A stretch of 64,000 nucleotides of DNA, taken from the NCBI RefSeq assembly GCF_000013385.1, contig NC_007760.1:4686001-4750000 (forward strand), written 5' to 3'. The stretch is from Anaeromyxobacter dehalogenans 2CP-C. Its GTDB lineage: Bacteria > Myxococcota > Myxococcia > Myxococcales > Anaeromyxobacteraceae. This document shows, piece by piece, positions 34,197 to 43,307 of the stretch (within the stretch, counting starts at the first letter, position 1; every line of letters begins with the position of its first letter). The position numbers and the translations under genes were made by a program. The notes under the pieces were generated by a model. That model ran no database searches, had not been told where the DNA came from, and was given only the letters and a program-made list of their open reading frames with translations.

Positions 34197-35614
34197 ATGC
34201 CACCGCCCATCGAGGAAGAGGAAGAGGAGGAACCGCCGGAGGCCGCCGCCTGCGCGCCGCCGCCTGCCGGGCGGGCCGGGCCGGCGGCGGAGACCGCGCC
34301 GCCCGCGCCGGGCATGGCCCCGCCGCCGCCCGCGGCGCCGCCGGGGAGCGCCTCGTCGAGGCTGACCTCGCGCGCGGCGATCCACAGGCGCTGCGCCTCC
34401 GCCGCCGTGCCGAGGAACCCCTCCTCGTCGGCGACCGTGCCGGCCAGCGCGTCGAGCACCGACGCGAACGGCACCTGGCCGGTGACGTACTGCGCGAGCG
34501 CGCTCTCGGCGGTGGCGCGGGACTGCACCAGCAGCCCGCCGCGGTAGAGCGCGAGCGTGTCGATGGCCGCGGCGAGCGCCTCCTCGCGCTCGAGCGCGCG
34601 GAGCCGCACCACCTGCGCGAACGCGTCCGCCGCGGCGGCGCCGTTCTCGGCCCGCGCCGCGCTCATGGCCGCGGCGCGCGACTGCTTGCGCCCGGAGAAG
34701 ACCGGCAGCGGGACCGACACGCCCACCTGCCACATGGGCTCGAGCGCGCCGCGGGGCATCACCCCCGCGCTCACCGTGAGGTCCGGGAAGCGCTCGCGCC
34801 GCGCCAGCGTCGCCTCGCGGTCGGCCTGCCGGGCCGCGGCCCGCGCCGAGGCCAGCTCCGGGCTGCGGGCCTCCGCGTCGGCGAGCGCCGCGTCGCGCTC
34901 CGGCAGCGCCGGGTCCGCGAGCGCCTCCAGGCCGGCGATGGTCTCGACCGGCTCCGCGGCGGGCCGGCCGCGCAGCCGGTTCACCACCGCCACCCGCGCG
35001 CGCTCCTCGGCCTCGAGCGCGACGCGGCGCTGCCGCAGGCGCGTCCGCTCCAGCTGGGCGCGGAGCAGGTCGGTCTGCGCGCCGCCGCCGGACTCGTAAC
35101 GGGCGCGGGCGGTGCCCTCCGAGCGCACCCAGAGCGCCTCCAGGCGCCGCAGCAGCGCCATCCGGTCGCGCACCAGCACCAGGTCCACGTACGCGCGGCG
35201 CATGTCCGCCTCGGCGCCGAGCCGGGCCCGGTCGAGCGACGCCATCGCGGCGTTCGCGCCGGCCGACGCGGCCTCGGCCCGCAGCGCGCGCTTGCCGGGG
35301 AACGGGAACGTCTGCGAGAGGCCGATCGAGTAGTAGCTCGTCTCCATCTTGCCGACCTGGATCGCGCCGAAGCCGTCGTTCTGCAGGCCGAGCGACAGCA
35401 CCGGGTCCGGCAGCGCGCCGGCCTGCGGGACGCGCTCGTGCTCGGCGCGGACCATGGCGTGCGCGGAGCGGAGCTCGGGGCGCGCCTCCAGCGTCTCGGA
35501 GACGAGCCGCGCGAGCGCCGGGTCGTCGGCGAGCGGGACGCGCGCCTCCGCGGCGGCGAGGGCCGGCGCGGCGGCGGCGAGGAGCAGGATCGCGGCGGGA
35601 CGGAGTCGTCTCAT
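34193..35614 (-). CDS. cusC: CusC/TolC-type outer membrane efflux protein
   Basis: A 473-residue outer membrane factor with an N-terminal signal peptide (cleavage near ALAAAEA). It has the duplicated helical layout of TolC-like proteins: PELRSAHAMVRAEHERVPQAGALPDP-type opening, LPDPVLSLGLQND near residue 70, SQTFPFPGKRALRAE near residue 105, and RFPDLTVSAGVMPRG near residue 300. The tail is Gly/Ser-rich with a seven-Ser run. The start ATG 35614 has GGGAG upstream. It is first in the cusCBA operon and divergent from rsmB. Confidence 0.87.
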   Translation of the reverse strand: MRRLRPAAILLLAAAAPALAAAEARVPLADDPALARLVSETLEARPELRSAHAMVRAEHERVPQAGALPDPVLSLGLQNDGFGAIQVGKMETSYYSIGLSQTFPFPGKRALRAEAASAGANAAMASLDRARLGAEADMRRAYVDLVLVRDRMALLRRLEALWVRSEGTARARYESGGGAQTDLLRAQLERTRLRQRRVALEAEERARVAVVNRLRGRPAAEPVETIAGLEALADPALPERDAALADAEARSPELASARAAARQADREATLARRERFPDLTVSAGVMPRGALEPMWQVGVSVPLPVFSGRKQSRAAAMSAARAENGAAAADAFAQVVRLRALEREEALAAAIDTLALYRGGLLVQSRATAESALAQYVTGQVPFASVLDALAGTVADEEGFLGTAAEAQRLWIAAREVSLDEALPGGAAGGGGAMPGAGGAVSAAGPARPAGGGAQAAASGGSSSSSSSMGGGM

Positions 35615-35815
35615 ACGGGGGAGCTCCCTAAGCAGCGCCCGTGCCACCCGGCGGAGGCCGGTCCGGCGCCTGATCAGGCCGGATTTCGGCGGTTTTTGGG
35701 GGCCCGGCGCCGCCGCTCGCGTCACGTGTAACCCGCGGCGTCACGCATTCCCCGGTGAACCCCGGGCCCCCTCCATCGGGCCCCGGCGGGGTATCTTTCC
35801 GCGAGCCGTGCCGCC

Positions 35816-37105
35816 ATGACCGCTCGCGACCCCCGCCCATCTCCGGCCGCGCCCACCGAGGCGGAGCGGCGCGTCGCGGGCGTCGCGTGGGAGGCGCTCG
35901 CGGGCACGGGCCCCGGGCTCGGGCCGGAGCTCGACGAGGTGCTCGCCGGCGGCGCGGCGGAGCGGGCCGTGACCCGCGCGCTGCGGGCCCGGCCGGCGCT
36001 CGACGCGGCCGGGCGCGCCGCGGTGGCCGAGGCGATCTTCGGCGTGGGGCTGTGGCGGCGCCGGCTGCGCGCGCAGCTCGGCGATCCGCGCGCGCCGCCC
36101 GCGCTGCTGCTCGCGGCCCTGCTGCGCGACCTCGGCGGCCGCGAGGCGGGCGCCTCCGAGGCGCTCGCCGGCCTGCCGCCCGGCGCGCTCCCGCCGCCGC
36201 GCCCGCCGCCGGCCGCGCGCGCCGACCGCTTCTCCCTGCCGGCCTGGCTCGACGCCGAGCTCGCCGCGGCGGCCGGCCCGGACGCGGACGCGCTCGCCGC
36301 GGCGCTGTGCCTGCCCGGCCCGGTGGCGCTCCGGGCGAACCGGCTCCGCGCCGGGCCTGCCGCGCTCGCCGCGCGCCTCGAGGCCGAGGGCGTGCGCACC
36401 CGGCCCGGCGCGCTCGCGCCCGCGTGCCTGGTGGTGGAGGGCCCGCGGCCGAACGTGTACGGGCTCGGCGCCTGGCAGGAGGGGCTCTTCGAGGTGCAGG
36501 ACGAGGGGAGCCAGCTCCTCGGCGAGGCGGTGGGCGCGCGCGCCGGGGAGGCGGTGCTCGACGCGTGCGCCGGGGCCGGCGGGAAGACGCTCCTGCTCGC
36601 CGCGGCGGTGGGCGCGGCGGGGCGCGTGCACGCCGCCGATCCGGACGCCGGGCGGCTGGTGCGCCTCCGGACGCGCGCGCTCGCCGCGGGCGCGGCGCGC
36701 ATCGTGGCGGTGCACGGCGCCGCGGCGCCGGCGGAGCTCCGGGTGGATCGCGCGCTGGTGGACGCGCCCTGCTCCGAGCTGGGCGCGCTCCGCCGCGGGC
36801 CGGACCTGCGCTGGCGGCTCGACCCCGCCGCGTTCGCGGCGCTCCCCGCGCTGCAGGCGCGCATCCTGGAGCGCGCCGCGGCGCACGTGCGCCCCGGCGG
36901 CCGGCTGGTCTACGCGACCTGCACGTTCCGGCGCGCCGAGGACGAGGACGTCGCCGAGGCGTTCGAGGCGGCCCACCCGGAGTTCGCGCGCGCGGCGCCG
37001 GACGCGCCCGCGAGCACGCTCACCCCCGACGGCTTCCTGCGGACCTGGCCGCACCGCCACGGCACCGACGCGTTCTTCGCGGCGGCGTGGGTGCGGAGGG
37101 GATAG
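35816..37105 (+). CDS. rsmB: 16S rRNA m5C967 methyltransferase family (RsmB/NOP2-like)
   Basis: A 429-residue RsmB-type protein. The N-terminal NusB-like half is Ala-rich (residues about 15-130). The methyltransferase half has FEVQDEGSQLLGEAVG near residue 224 and the SAM-binding DACAGAGGKTLLLA near residue 248. VDAPCSELGALRRGPDLRW near residue 318 holds one catalytic Cys. YATCTFRRAEDEDV near residue 363 holds the second Cys. It should form 5-methylcytosine in 16S rRNA. The N-terminal half is divergent, so exact target specificity is inferred. Confidence 0.87.
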   Translation: MTARDPRPSPAAPTEAERRVAGVAWEALAGTGPGLGPELDEVLAGGAAERAVTRALRARPALDAAGRAAVAEAIFGVGLWRRRLRAQLGDPRAPPALLLAALLRDLGGREAGASEALAGLPPGALPPPRPPPAARADRFSLPAWLDAELAAAAGPDADALAAALCLPGPVALRANRLRAGPAALAARLEAEGVRTRPGALAPACLVVEGPRPNVYGLGAWQEGLFEVQDEGSQLLGEAVGARAGEAVLDACAGAGGKTLLLAAAVGAAGRVHAADPDAGRLVRLRTRALAAGAARIVAVHGAAAPAELRVDRALVDAPCSELGALRRGPDLRWRLDPAAFAALPALQARILERAAAHVRPGGRLVYATCTFRRAEDEDVAEAFEAAHPEFARAAPDAPASTLTPDGFLRTWPHRHGTDAFFAAAWVRRG

Positions 37106-37115
37106 GCGGAGCGCG

Positions 37116-37529
37116 CTACCTGGCCTTCGCCGACCGCGCGGCCAGCAGCTTCGCGCCCCCGTGCGCCTCGAGCGCCACCTCCAGCGCCCGCGAGTAGTCG
37201 GGCCGCGCGCCCTCGAGGCGCGCGCGCCCTCGCTCGGTCAGCACCGTGTACACGCCGCGCTTGTCGTCCGGGCACAGGTCGCGGACCGTGAGGCCGCCGC
37301 GCTCGAGCCGCTCGACCATCCGCGAGACCGAGCTCTGGTTCAGGCCCAGCTGCGCGGCCAGCTCCTGCATGCGCAGCTCGGAGTCCGGCGCTCGCGCCAG
37401 CAGCTCGAGCGCGCGGAACTCCGTCAGCCCGAGCCGGTGGCGGGCCTGCAGCACCTTGCCCAGATCGGCCTCGACCTGGGCCACGAGCTGGACCAGCTCG
37501 AGCCACGCATCGCCTCGCCTCGACGTCAC
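37116..37529 (-). CDS. MarR-family transcriptional regulator
   Basis: A 137-residue winged-helix protein. The N-terminal dimerisation helix is followed by a helix-turn-helix (LRMQELAAQLGLNQSSVSRMVERLERGGL, residues about 53-81, spoken of as two segments). The wing reads DKRGVYTVLTERGRARLE. It starts at GTG 37529 with GAGGAG upstream. It lies downstream of two SMR transporter genes on the same strand, and a TGCATG-CC-CATGCA palindrome sits 45 bases before its start. It is therefore the likely repressor of this transporter operon and of itself. Confidence 0.88.
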   Translation of the reverse strand: MTSRRGDAWLELVQLVAQVEADLGKVLQARHRLGLTEFRALELLARAPDSELRMQELAAQLGLNQSSVSRMVERLERGGLTVRDLCPDDKRGVYTVLTERGRARLEGARPDYSRALEVALEAHGGAKLLAARSAKAR

Positions 37530-37551
37530 CGGCGCGCGCTCCTCTCGGACG

Positions 37552-37566
37552 GCATGCGTCGCATGC
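37552..37566. promoter_or_regulatory. Weaker palindrome upstream of the MarR gene
   Basis: GCATGC-GTC-GCATGC, an imperfect relative of the three 14-bp palindromes in this operon, lies 23 bases upstream of the MarR start codon. It may be an additional binding site. Confidence 0.4.
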
Positions 37567-37573
37567 TCTCACG

Positions 37574-37587
37574 TGCATGCCCATGCA
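37574..37587. promoter_or_regulatory. Operator candidate upstream of the MarR gene
   Basis: A perfect TGCATG-CC-CATGCA palindrome in the 80-base gap between the first SMR gene and the MarR gene. The same 6-2-6 palindrome occurs twice at the operon promoter, at 38427 and 38475. It is a likely regulator-binding site for autoregulation. Confidence 0.7.
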
Positions 37588-37609
37588 AGCAACGAGGCGG
37601 GCGCGCCCG

Positions 37610-37993
37610 TCAGGCGCGCGCCCCGGGCCCGTCCGCCCTGGCCCGGTCCGCCAGCTTCAGCCAGACCACGCCGGCGATGATGACCGCCAGCCAGAACGCC
37701 TGGACCGGCGTCAGGGGCTGGTCGAGCAGGACGCCGCCGAGGATCGCCGCGCCCACCGAGCCGATGCCGGCCCACACCGCGTAGCCGATCCCCACGTCGA
37801 TCGTGCGCAGGGCGACGCTCAGCGCGTACAGCGTCAGCAGGAAGAACACCCCGGCGGAGATGGACCAGCCCGGCACGGTGAACGCCCTGCTGCCGGCGAC
37901 GCTCAGGGCGTAACCGATCTCGAAGGCCCCCGCGAGCAGCAGCATGAACCACGCGCGCCCATTGCCCCCGTTCGTCTCGTTCGTCGTCGTCAC
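37610..37993 (-). CDS. SMR-family multidrug efflux subunit
   Basis: A 127-residue four-helix SMR protein with a short hydrophilic N-tail (TTTNETNGGNG). The key Glu is in LLLAGAFEIGYALSV near residue 25, and GIGYAVWAGIGSVGAA near residue 74 is family-typical. It starts at GTG 37993 with GGAGCGAG upstream. It lies 52 bases downstream of a second, different SMR gene. Paired SMR genes usually encode a heterodimer that exports cationic drugs or guanidinium-like compounds by proton antiport. Substrate not deducible. Confidence 0.9.
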   Translation of the reverse strand: MTTTNETNGGNGRAWFMLLLAGAFEIGYALSVAGSRAFTVPGWSISAGVFFLLTLYALSVALRTIDVGIGYAVWAGIGSVGAAILGGVLLDQPLTPVQAFWLAVIIAGVVWLKLADRARADGPGARA

Positions 37994-38045
37994 GTCTCGC
38001 TCCTCGTGGAAGATCTGGAAGGGATTGAAGGATGGCCGCTGCCGG

Positions 38046-38366
38046 TCAGGCGGCGCCGCTGAGCCGCAGGCCCACCACGCCGCCGATGACGAGCAGGATC
38101 CCGAGGAGCTTCTGCCAGCCGAGTCGCTGGCCGAGGAACATCGCGCCGAGGACGACGACCCCCACGCCCGCGACGGACGTCCAGATCGCATAGCCGACCC
38201 CGACGTCGAACGTCAGCAGCGCCAGGCTGAGGAAGAAGGTGCCGATCGCGCCGCTGACGAGCGTGGCCGTGGTCCACCACGGTCGGGTGAAGCCTCGTGC
38301 GTTGCCTGCGGAGATGGCCACCGCGATCTCGAAGATCACGGCGACGCCGAGATGGATCCAGCTCAT
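38046..38366 (-). CDS. SMR-family multidrug efflux subunit (partner)
   Basis: A 106-residue SMR protein without an N-terminal extension. The essential Glu is in HLGVAVIFEIAVAIS (residue 13), and DVGVGYAIWTSVAGVGVVVLG near residue 54 is diagnostic. ATG 38366 is the first gene after the operator-bracketed promoter at 38440-38468. Together with the following SMR gene it likely forms a hetero-oligomeric pump. The leader between promoter and start is about 65 bases. Confidence 0.91.
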   Translation of the reverse strand: MSWIHLGVAVIFEIAVAISAGNARGFTRPWWTTATLVSGAIGTFFLSLALLTFDVGVGYAIWTSVAGVGVVVLGAMFLGQRLGWQKLLGILLVIGGVVGLRLSGAA

Positions 38367-38426
38367 GTGGGTGACCCCTGGGTCGTTCGGTTCAGGACCG
38401 CGGCGACGGGCGCCGCGTCATGCTGT

Positions 38427-38440
38427 TGCATGCGCATGCA
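38427..38440. promoter_or_regulatory. Operator candidate overlapping the SMR operon -10/+1
   Basis: A perfect TGCATG-CG-CATGCA palindrome at the downstream edge of the -10 hexamer of the minus-strand promoter. Binding there would block transcription initiation. Confidence 0.75.
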
Positions 38441-38468
38441 TTTATCTGCGGCGCGGCGAGGCCGTCAA
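38440..38468 (-). promoter_or_regulatory. Sigma-70-type promoter of the SMR-MarR operon
   Basis: On the minus strand, TTGACG (38468-38463) is followed by a 17-base spacer and ATAAAT (38445-38440). Both hexamers and spacing fit a housekeeping promoter, unusual in such GC-rich DNA. The promoter is bracketed by two identical-type 14-bp palindromes. Confidence 0.72.
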
Positions 38469-38474
38469 GCCCTT

Positions 38475-38488
38475 TGCATGTGCATGCA
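38475..38488. promoter_or_regulatory. Operator candidate just upstream of the SMR operon -35
   Basis: A perfect TGCATG-TG-CATGCA palindrome six bases upstream of the -35 hexamer. It lies 48 bases centre-to-centre from the palindrome at 38427, on the far side of the promoter. Confidence 0.72.
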
Positions 38489-38556
38489 TCGACGAGCGCC
38501 GATCTCCGCCGGCCCCGGGGGGGGCGGCGGGGATCGGGCCTCGGGGCCGCGGCTCG

Positions 38557-40239
38557 CTAGAGGTCGGTGCTCCGCAGCACGGCGCCGTTCGCCGCGTTCG
38601 TGACGAGGTGCGCGTAGCGGCGGAGCCAGGACGAGCCGGGATCGCGGCGCTTCGGCCGGAACCCCTCGCGGCGCCGGGCCAGCTCGGCGTCGGAGACGTC
38701 CACCGTCAGCGCGCGCGCCGCCACGTCGATGGTGATCCGGTCGCCGTCCTGCACCAGCCCGATCACGCCGCCCTCGGCGGCCTCGGGGGAGACGTGGCCG
38801 ACGCAGGCGCCGCGGGTCGCGCCGGAGAAGCGGCCGTCGGTGACGAGCGCCACGCTCTCGCCCAGGCCCATGCCCATGATGAGCGAGGTGGGGGAGAGCA
38901 TCTCCTGCATGCCCGGCCCGCCCTTCGGCCCCTCGTAGCGGATCACCACGAAGTGCCCGGGCTTCACCTTGCCGCCCATGATCCCGGCGATGGCCTCGTC
39001 CTGCGAGTCGAAGCAGATCGCCTCGCCGGTGAACGTGCGCATGGAGGGCTGGATGCCGGCGGTCTTCACCACCGCGCCCTCCGCGGCCAGGTTCCCGAAC
39101 AGCACCGCCAGGCCGCCCACCGGCGAGTACGCGTTCTCGAGCGGCCGGATGAGCTCCGGGTCGGCGGTCCGCGCGCCGCGGATCCGCTCGCCCACGGTCT
39201 CGCCGGTCACGGTGAGCGCGTCCTCGCGGACGATGCCGCCGCGGCGGGCCGCCTCGCGCAGCACCGCGGGCACGCCGCCGGCGCGGTGGATGTCCTCCAT
39301 GTGCACGGTCGCGAGCGACGGGGCGATCTTCGCGATGTGCGAGACCTTGCCGGCGATCTCCTCGATGTCGCGCAGCGACAGCGGCGCCCCGGCCTCGCGC
39401 GAGATGGCGAGCATGTGCAGCACGGTGTTGGACGAGCCGCCCATGGCCATGTCCACCACCATGGCGTTGTGGATGGCGTCGCGGTTCACCAGGTTGCGCA
39501 GCCTGAAGCGCTCGTCGGCGGCGATCTCCACGGCGCGGCGCGCGGCGCGGCGCACCAGCGCCTCGCGCTCCGGGGTGAGCGCGAGCACGGTGCCGTTGCC
39601 GGGCAGCGCCACGCCCATGGCCTCGCACAGCACGTTCATCGAGTTCGCGGTGAACATGCCGGAGCACGAGCCGCCGGACGGGCAGGCCTGGCACTCGATC
39701 TCGTACAGCTCGGCGTCGGTGATCTGCCCCTGCGCGCGCTTGCCCACCGCCTCGAACGCGGTGTTGAGGTCGATGGGCGTGCCGTCGTGGAGGTGGCCCG
39801 CCTTCATGGGCCCGCCGGACACGAACACGGTGGGCACGTTCACGCGGAGCGCGCCCATGAGCATGCCGGGGACGATCTTGTCGCAGTTCGGGATGCAGAC
39901 GAGCGCGTCGAGCTGGTGCGCGTTCATCACCGTCTCGATCGAGTCGGCGATGAGCTCGCGCGAGGGCAGGCTGTACCTCATGCCCTCGTGGCCCATGGCG
40001 ATGCCGTCGTCCACGCCGATGGTGTTGAACTCGAACGGCACCCCGCCGGCCTTGCGGATCTCGTCCTTCGCGATCCGGCCGTACTCCTGCAGGTAGTAGT
40101 GGCCCGGGATGATGTCGATGTGGCTGTTGGCGATGCCGATGAACGGCTTCTCGAAGTCGCCGTCGTTCAGGCCCGTCGCGCGGAGGAGGCTGCGGTGGGG
40201 CGCACGCTCGAAGCCCTTCTTGATCCGGTCGCTGCGCAT
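38557..40239 (-). CDS. ilvD: Dihydroxyacid dehydratase
   Basis: A 560-residue IlvD/Edd-family dehydratase. It starts [19 protein letters not shown]. Cluster and Mg ligands are in [15 protein letters not shown] near residue 117, with a conserved Cys, and [20 protein letters not shown] near residue 188. [12 protein letters not shown] lies near residue 465 and [12 protein letters not shown] near residue 488. It dehydrates dihydroxy-isovalerate and its methylvalerate analogue in valine/isoleucine synthesis using an Fe-S cluster. The ATG 40239 has AGGTGGG upstream. Length is typical. Confidence 0.95.
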   Translation of the reverse strand: MRSDRIKKGFERAPHRSLLRATGLNDGDFEKPFIGIANSHIDIIPGHYYLQEYGRIAKDEIRKAGGVPFEFNTIGVDDGIAMGHEGMRYSLPSRELIADSIETVMNAHQLDALVCIPNCDKIVPGMLMGALRVNVPTVFVSGGPMKAGHLHDGTPIDLNTAFEAVGKRAQGQITDAELYEIECQACPSGGSCSGMFTANSMNVLCEAMGVALPGNGTVLALTPEREALVRRAARRAVEIAADERFRLRNLVNRDAIHNAMVVDMAMGGSSNTVLHMLAISREAGAPLSLRDIEEIAGKVSHIAKIAPSLATVHMEDIHRAGGVPAVLREAARRGGIVREDALTVTGETVGERIRGARTADPELIRPLENAYSPVGGLAVLFGNLAAEGAVVKTAGIQPSMRTFTGEAICFDSQDEAIAGIMGGKVKPGHFVVIRYEGPKGGPGMQEMLSPTSLIMGMGLGESVALVTDGRFSGATRGACVGHVSPEAAEGGVIGLVQDGDRITIDVAARALTVDVSDAELARRREGFRPKRRDPGSSWLRRYAHLVTNAANGAVLRSTDL

Positions 40240-40362
40240 CCCACCTTTTTCGCGGAAACACGCGTGGAAATCAATCGGCCGCAGCGCGCGCGCCGCGGCG
40301 GGCGGGCGTGCGTCCCCCTCGCCGCCCGGCGCGCCCGGTCGCGCCGCGTTAGATGGAGGGCG

Positions 40363-41022
40363 ATGCGTGCCCCCGGCTTCGACGAGGCGACCGAGCGCGT
40401 GCGGCGGGCGCTCGGCGCACGGCCGCGCCGGTCGCTCGCGGTCCCGGGCTTCCGGCCGGCGGCGGTGCTGGTCGCGCTGCTCGACCGCCCCGGCGGCCCC
40501 TCGATCCTGTTCACCCGCCGTTCACAGGCGCTGAACCACCACCGCGGCGAGATCTCCTTCCCCGGGGGACGGCTCGAGCCGGGCGAGGACGCCCCGGCCG
40601 CCGCGCTCCGCGAGGCGCACGAGGAGGTTGGGCTGGCGCCGGCGGCGTCCGAGGTGCTCGGGCTGCTCGACGACCTGCCCAGCGTGGCCGGGTACGTGGT
40701 GACGCCGGTCGCCGCGGCCGTGCGCGCGCCGCCCGCCGCGTTCACCGCCGCCGCCGACGAGGTGGACGAGCACTTCGAGCTGCCGCTGGCGCAGCTCCTC
40801 GACCCGGCGCTGCGGCGCGCCTCGCTGTGGGATCCCGCGGGCCTGCCGGAGCGGCTCGCGGCGGTGGTGGCCCGCGCGGCGGTGCCGTTCGAGGACGTGG
40901 ACCCGGGGACGGGGCACTGGCGGGTGTGGTCGTTCCACGCGGACGAGGCGCGCGTGGTCTGGGGCCTCACCGCCCGGATCCTGGCGGACCTCCTCGATCG
41001 GGCCTTCGCCGGTCGGGGGTGA
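40363..41022 (+). CDS. CoA-pyrophosphatase-type NUDIX hydrolase
   Basis: A 219-residue NUDIX protein. The CoA-specific block [21 protein letters not shown] near residues 50-70, given here as overlapping segments, precedes the Nudix box. The box reads [20 protein letters not shown] and continues VGL. This combination is characteristic of CoA diphosphatases (NUDT7/YeaB type), which cleave CoA or acyl-CoA to phosphopantetheine products and adenosine 3',5'-bisphosphate. The ATG 40363 has GGAGGG upstream. It is divergent from ilvD. Confidence 0.88.
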   Translation: MRAPGFDEATERVRRALGARPRRSLAVPGFRPAAVLVALLDRPGGPSILFTRRSQALNHHRGEISFPGGRLEPGEDAPAAALREAHEEVGLAPAASEVLGLLDDLPSVAGYVVTPVAAAVRAPPAAFTAAADEVDEHFELPLAQLLDPALRRASLWDPAGLPERLAAVVARAAVPFEDVDPGTGHWRVWSFHADEARVVWGLTARILADLLDRAFAGRG

Positions 41023-41085
41023 TCGCGAGCGCCCGCGTCGGGGGGCCCCGTCGCGCTCGGGGATGGCCGGCCTTACCATCCCGGC

Positions 41086-42696
41086 GTGAGCCGCACGCCC
41101 GCCGCCGTGCTCGTCGCGCTCGCCGCCGCGGGGCTCGCGACCGGCGGCTGCGGCAACCCCACCTTCGACCGGCGCATCGACCAGGGCGGGCGCGGCGTGG
41201 GCGAGGCGTGCACGCGCGCCTCCGACTGCCGCTCCGGCCTGTGCCTCTCGCGCGTGTGCGCCGCGTCGATCCCCGCCGGCGCGTGCGGCCCGTCCGGCCA
41301 CCGGCCCACGGTCGCGCTCGGCGCGGTGGCCGGCCCGGCGGAGCGGCCGCCCGACGTGCCGGATCCGCCCTGCGCGCTGCCGGTCAACGCGGCGGTGATC
41401 GGGCCGGTGCAGGAGCGCGGCACGCACGCGCCCGGCGACGAGGTGTCGTTCGACGTGCCGGCCGGCACCACCGGGTTCACGCTCTACTTCCAGGAGGTGG
41501 ACGGCACCGCGCCCGAGGCGGTGGACTGGCCCGGCGCCGGGCCCGCCGCGAACGCGCCGTTCCCGCAGCTCGTGCTCGACGCGGGCGGCGCGCGGTTCTA
41601 CGACGACGCCGCCAGCGCGCCGGTCGTCGATGGCAGCCGCGACTACAGCCAGTGGCTGCTGTTCTACGCCGGCGTGATCCCCTCCGCCGGCGCGGTCACC
41701 GTCCCGAACACCACCACCGCGCTCGACCGCGTCCGCTCCGACGGCCAGCTCGCGCCGGGCGCGTGGCGCTTCACGCTGAACGACCTCGCGGCCGCCTGCA
41801 CCACCACCACCGGCTGCACCGGCGGGAGCACCGAGGGGCGCTACGACGTGAAGGTGGTCACCCGCGCCGGGCCGCTCGTGTCCACCGGCACGCTCGACCT
41901 CGAGATCTACCTCGTGTCCTCCGACCCGGCGCACCCCGAGTACTCGGCCGCGAACGCCGCCGCCGACCCGTCCGCCAGCGCGACCGCCGCGCAGTTCCGG
42001 CGCTTCGTGGACGGGCTGCAGTCGCTGTTCGCGCGCGCCGGGGTGTGCCTCGGCACGGTCACGTTCCACGACGTGCCGGACTGGGCGCGCACCGAGCTGA
42101 GCACCCCCAGCATCGACGACTCCGGCCCGTGCAGCGAGCTGGCGCGGCTGTTCCGGCTGGCGGTCCCCCGCAACGCGGTGCACCTGTTCCTCGTGGACGA
42201 GCTGACCACCTCGGCGAGCGGCGGCGGCGGCACGGTGGTGGGGCTCGACGGCTCGATCCCCGGCCCCTCCGGCGTGCCCGGCGGCGTGAACAGCGGCGCC
42301 GCGGTGGTGCTCGCCGACCTCGGCGCCGAGGCGGCGCCGGGCGCGTGCTCGCCGGCGAGCCCGTTCTCGGTCGCCGCCTGCGGCACCGACGTGGTCTCGT
42401 ACATCGCCGCCCACGAGGCGGGCCACTGGCTCGGCCTCTACCACACGACCGAGGCCACCGGCACCGCGCTCGACCCGATCGCCGACACGCCGGGCTGCCC
42501 GTGCGGCGCCTGCCGCCCTTCCTCGTCGCCGCTGCCCTGCGGGACCGCGCTCCTCTCCGCCCCGCAGTGCGCCGGCAGCTCCGGCTGCGGCGGCGGCGAC
42601 AACCTCATGTTCTGGCAGATCGACCCGTCGATCGCGCGCGGCACGCTCACCCCGCAGCAGGGCGAGGTCGTGCGGCTCAACCCCGCCGTCCGCTGA
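41086..42696 (+). CDS. Secreted lipoprotein, metzincin-like zinc metalloprotease
   Basis: A 536-residue protein starting at GTG 41086. The signal peptide ends in a lipobox-like GLATGGC. A Cys-rich stretch (GEACTRASDCRSGLC) of the kind common in myxobacterial surface proteins follows. Residues about 60-280 are beta-rich. The active site is HEAGHWLGLYH near residue 442, giving HExxHxxGxxH with a third His ligand. A downstream NLMFW may supply the Met-turn of metzincins. It should be an extracellular or outer-membrane endopeptidase; target unknown. Confidence 0.82.
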   Translation: MSRTPAAVLVALAAAGLATGGCGNPTFDRRIDQGGRGVGEACTRASDCRSGLCLSRVCAASIPAGACGPSGHRPTVALGAVAGPAERPPDVPDPPCALPVNAAVIGPVQERGTHAPGDEVSFDVPAGTTGFTLYFQEVDGTAPEAVDWPGAGPAANAPFPQLVLDAGGARFYDDAASAPVVDGSRDYSQWLLFYAGVIPSAGAVTVPNTTTALDRVRSDGQLAPGAWRFTLNDLAAACTTTTGCTGGSTEGRYDVKVVTRAGPLVSTGTLDLEIYLVSSDPAHPEYSAANAAADPSASATAAQFRRFVDGLQSLFARAGVCLGTVTFHDVPDWARTELSTPSIDDSGPCSELARLFRLAVPRNAVHLFLVDELTTSASGGGGTVVGLDGSIPGPSGVPGGVNSGAAVVLADLGAEAAPGACSPASPFSVAACGTDVVSYIAAHEAGHWLGLYHTTEATGTALDPIADTPGCPCGACRPSSSPLPCGTALLSAPQCAGSSGCGGGDNLMFWQIDPSIARGTLTPQQGEVVRLNPAVR

Positions 42697-42707
42697 GGGA
42701 GGTCCCC

Positions 42708-43256
42708 GTGCTCGCCGCCGGCCTCGCCGCCGCCCTCGCCCTCTCCGCGCTCGCCGCCGCCCCCGGGGCCGGCGCGCCCTCCACCGCCGACGAGGTGCGG
42801 GCCCTGCTCGGCACCATCGACCGGCCCATCCCGCCGGAGGCGTGGCGCGCGCTCGGCCCGGAGGCCGGGCCGCTGCTCGAGGCCGCGGCCGCGAGCGGCG
42901 CCGAGCTCCCCAGCCGCCGCGCCCGCGCGCTGGAGGGGCTGGCGGCGCGCGGCGGCGCGCGGGCCGAGGCGCTCCACCGCCGGCTCGCCGCCGACGCGGC
43001 CGCGCCGCGCATCGTGCGCGCCGGCGCGGTCCGCGGGCTCGGCGCCCTCCTCCCGCCCGCGGGCCTGGGCGAGGCGCTCGTCCCGCTCCTCTCCGACCGC
43101 GACCCCCGCCTCCGCCGCGCGGCGGCCGAGGCGCTCGCCGCGCGCGCGCCGGCCCAGGGCTGCGCCGCGGTCCGCGCGCAGGCCGCCCGCGAGCCGGGCC
43201 GCGCGCTCGCGCGGGCGGTGCAGGCGTGCGAGCGGGCGGTGCCGCGCCGGCGCTGA
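42708..43256 (+). CDS. HEAT-repeat-like exported protein
   Basis: A 182-residue Ala/Leu/Arg-rich protein starting at GTG 42708 behind GAGGGAGGT. The first 20 residues form a signal peptide. The rest is alpha-helical with HEAT-type repeats, for example PRIVRAGAVRGLGALLP and DPRLRRAAAEALAARAP. It follows the metalloprotease gene by 11 bases and is probably co-transcribed. No enzymatic motif is seen; a protein-protein scaffold is likely. Confidence 0.68.
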   Translation: MLAAGLAAALALSALAAAPGAGAPSTADEVRALLGTIDRPIPPEAWRALGPEAGPLLEAAAASGAELPSRRARALEGLAARGGARAEALHRRLAADAAAPRIVRAGAVRGLGALLPPAGLGEALVPLLSDRDPRLRRAAAEALAARAPAQGCAAVRAQAAREPGRALARAVQACERAVPRRR

Positions 43257-43307
43257 TCGCCCCGCGCGATCGTCGTCGCGCGGCCGGACCCCTGCTATCG
43301 TCCGGCC

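Noticed and set aside
28294-34203. Long open frames of nearly 2000 codons covering the cus operon on both strands
   Set aside because: They are shadows of cusA/cusB/hisC in other frames. They lack any recognisable domain and contradict the well-defined proteins.
35640-35815. Copper-responsive operator between cusC and rsmB
   Set aside because: I saw only a short CCTGATCAGG palindrome and two GCGTCACG copies. Neither matches a known CueR/CusR/CsoR site well enough.
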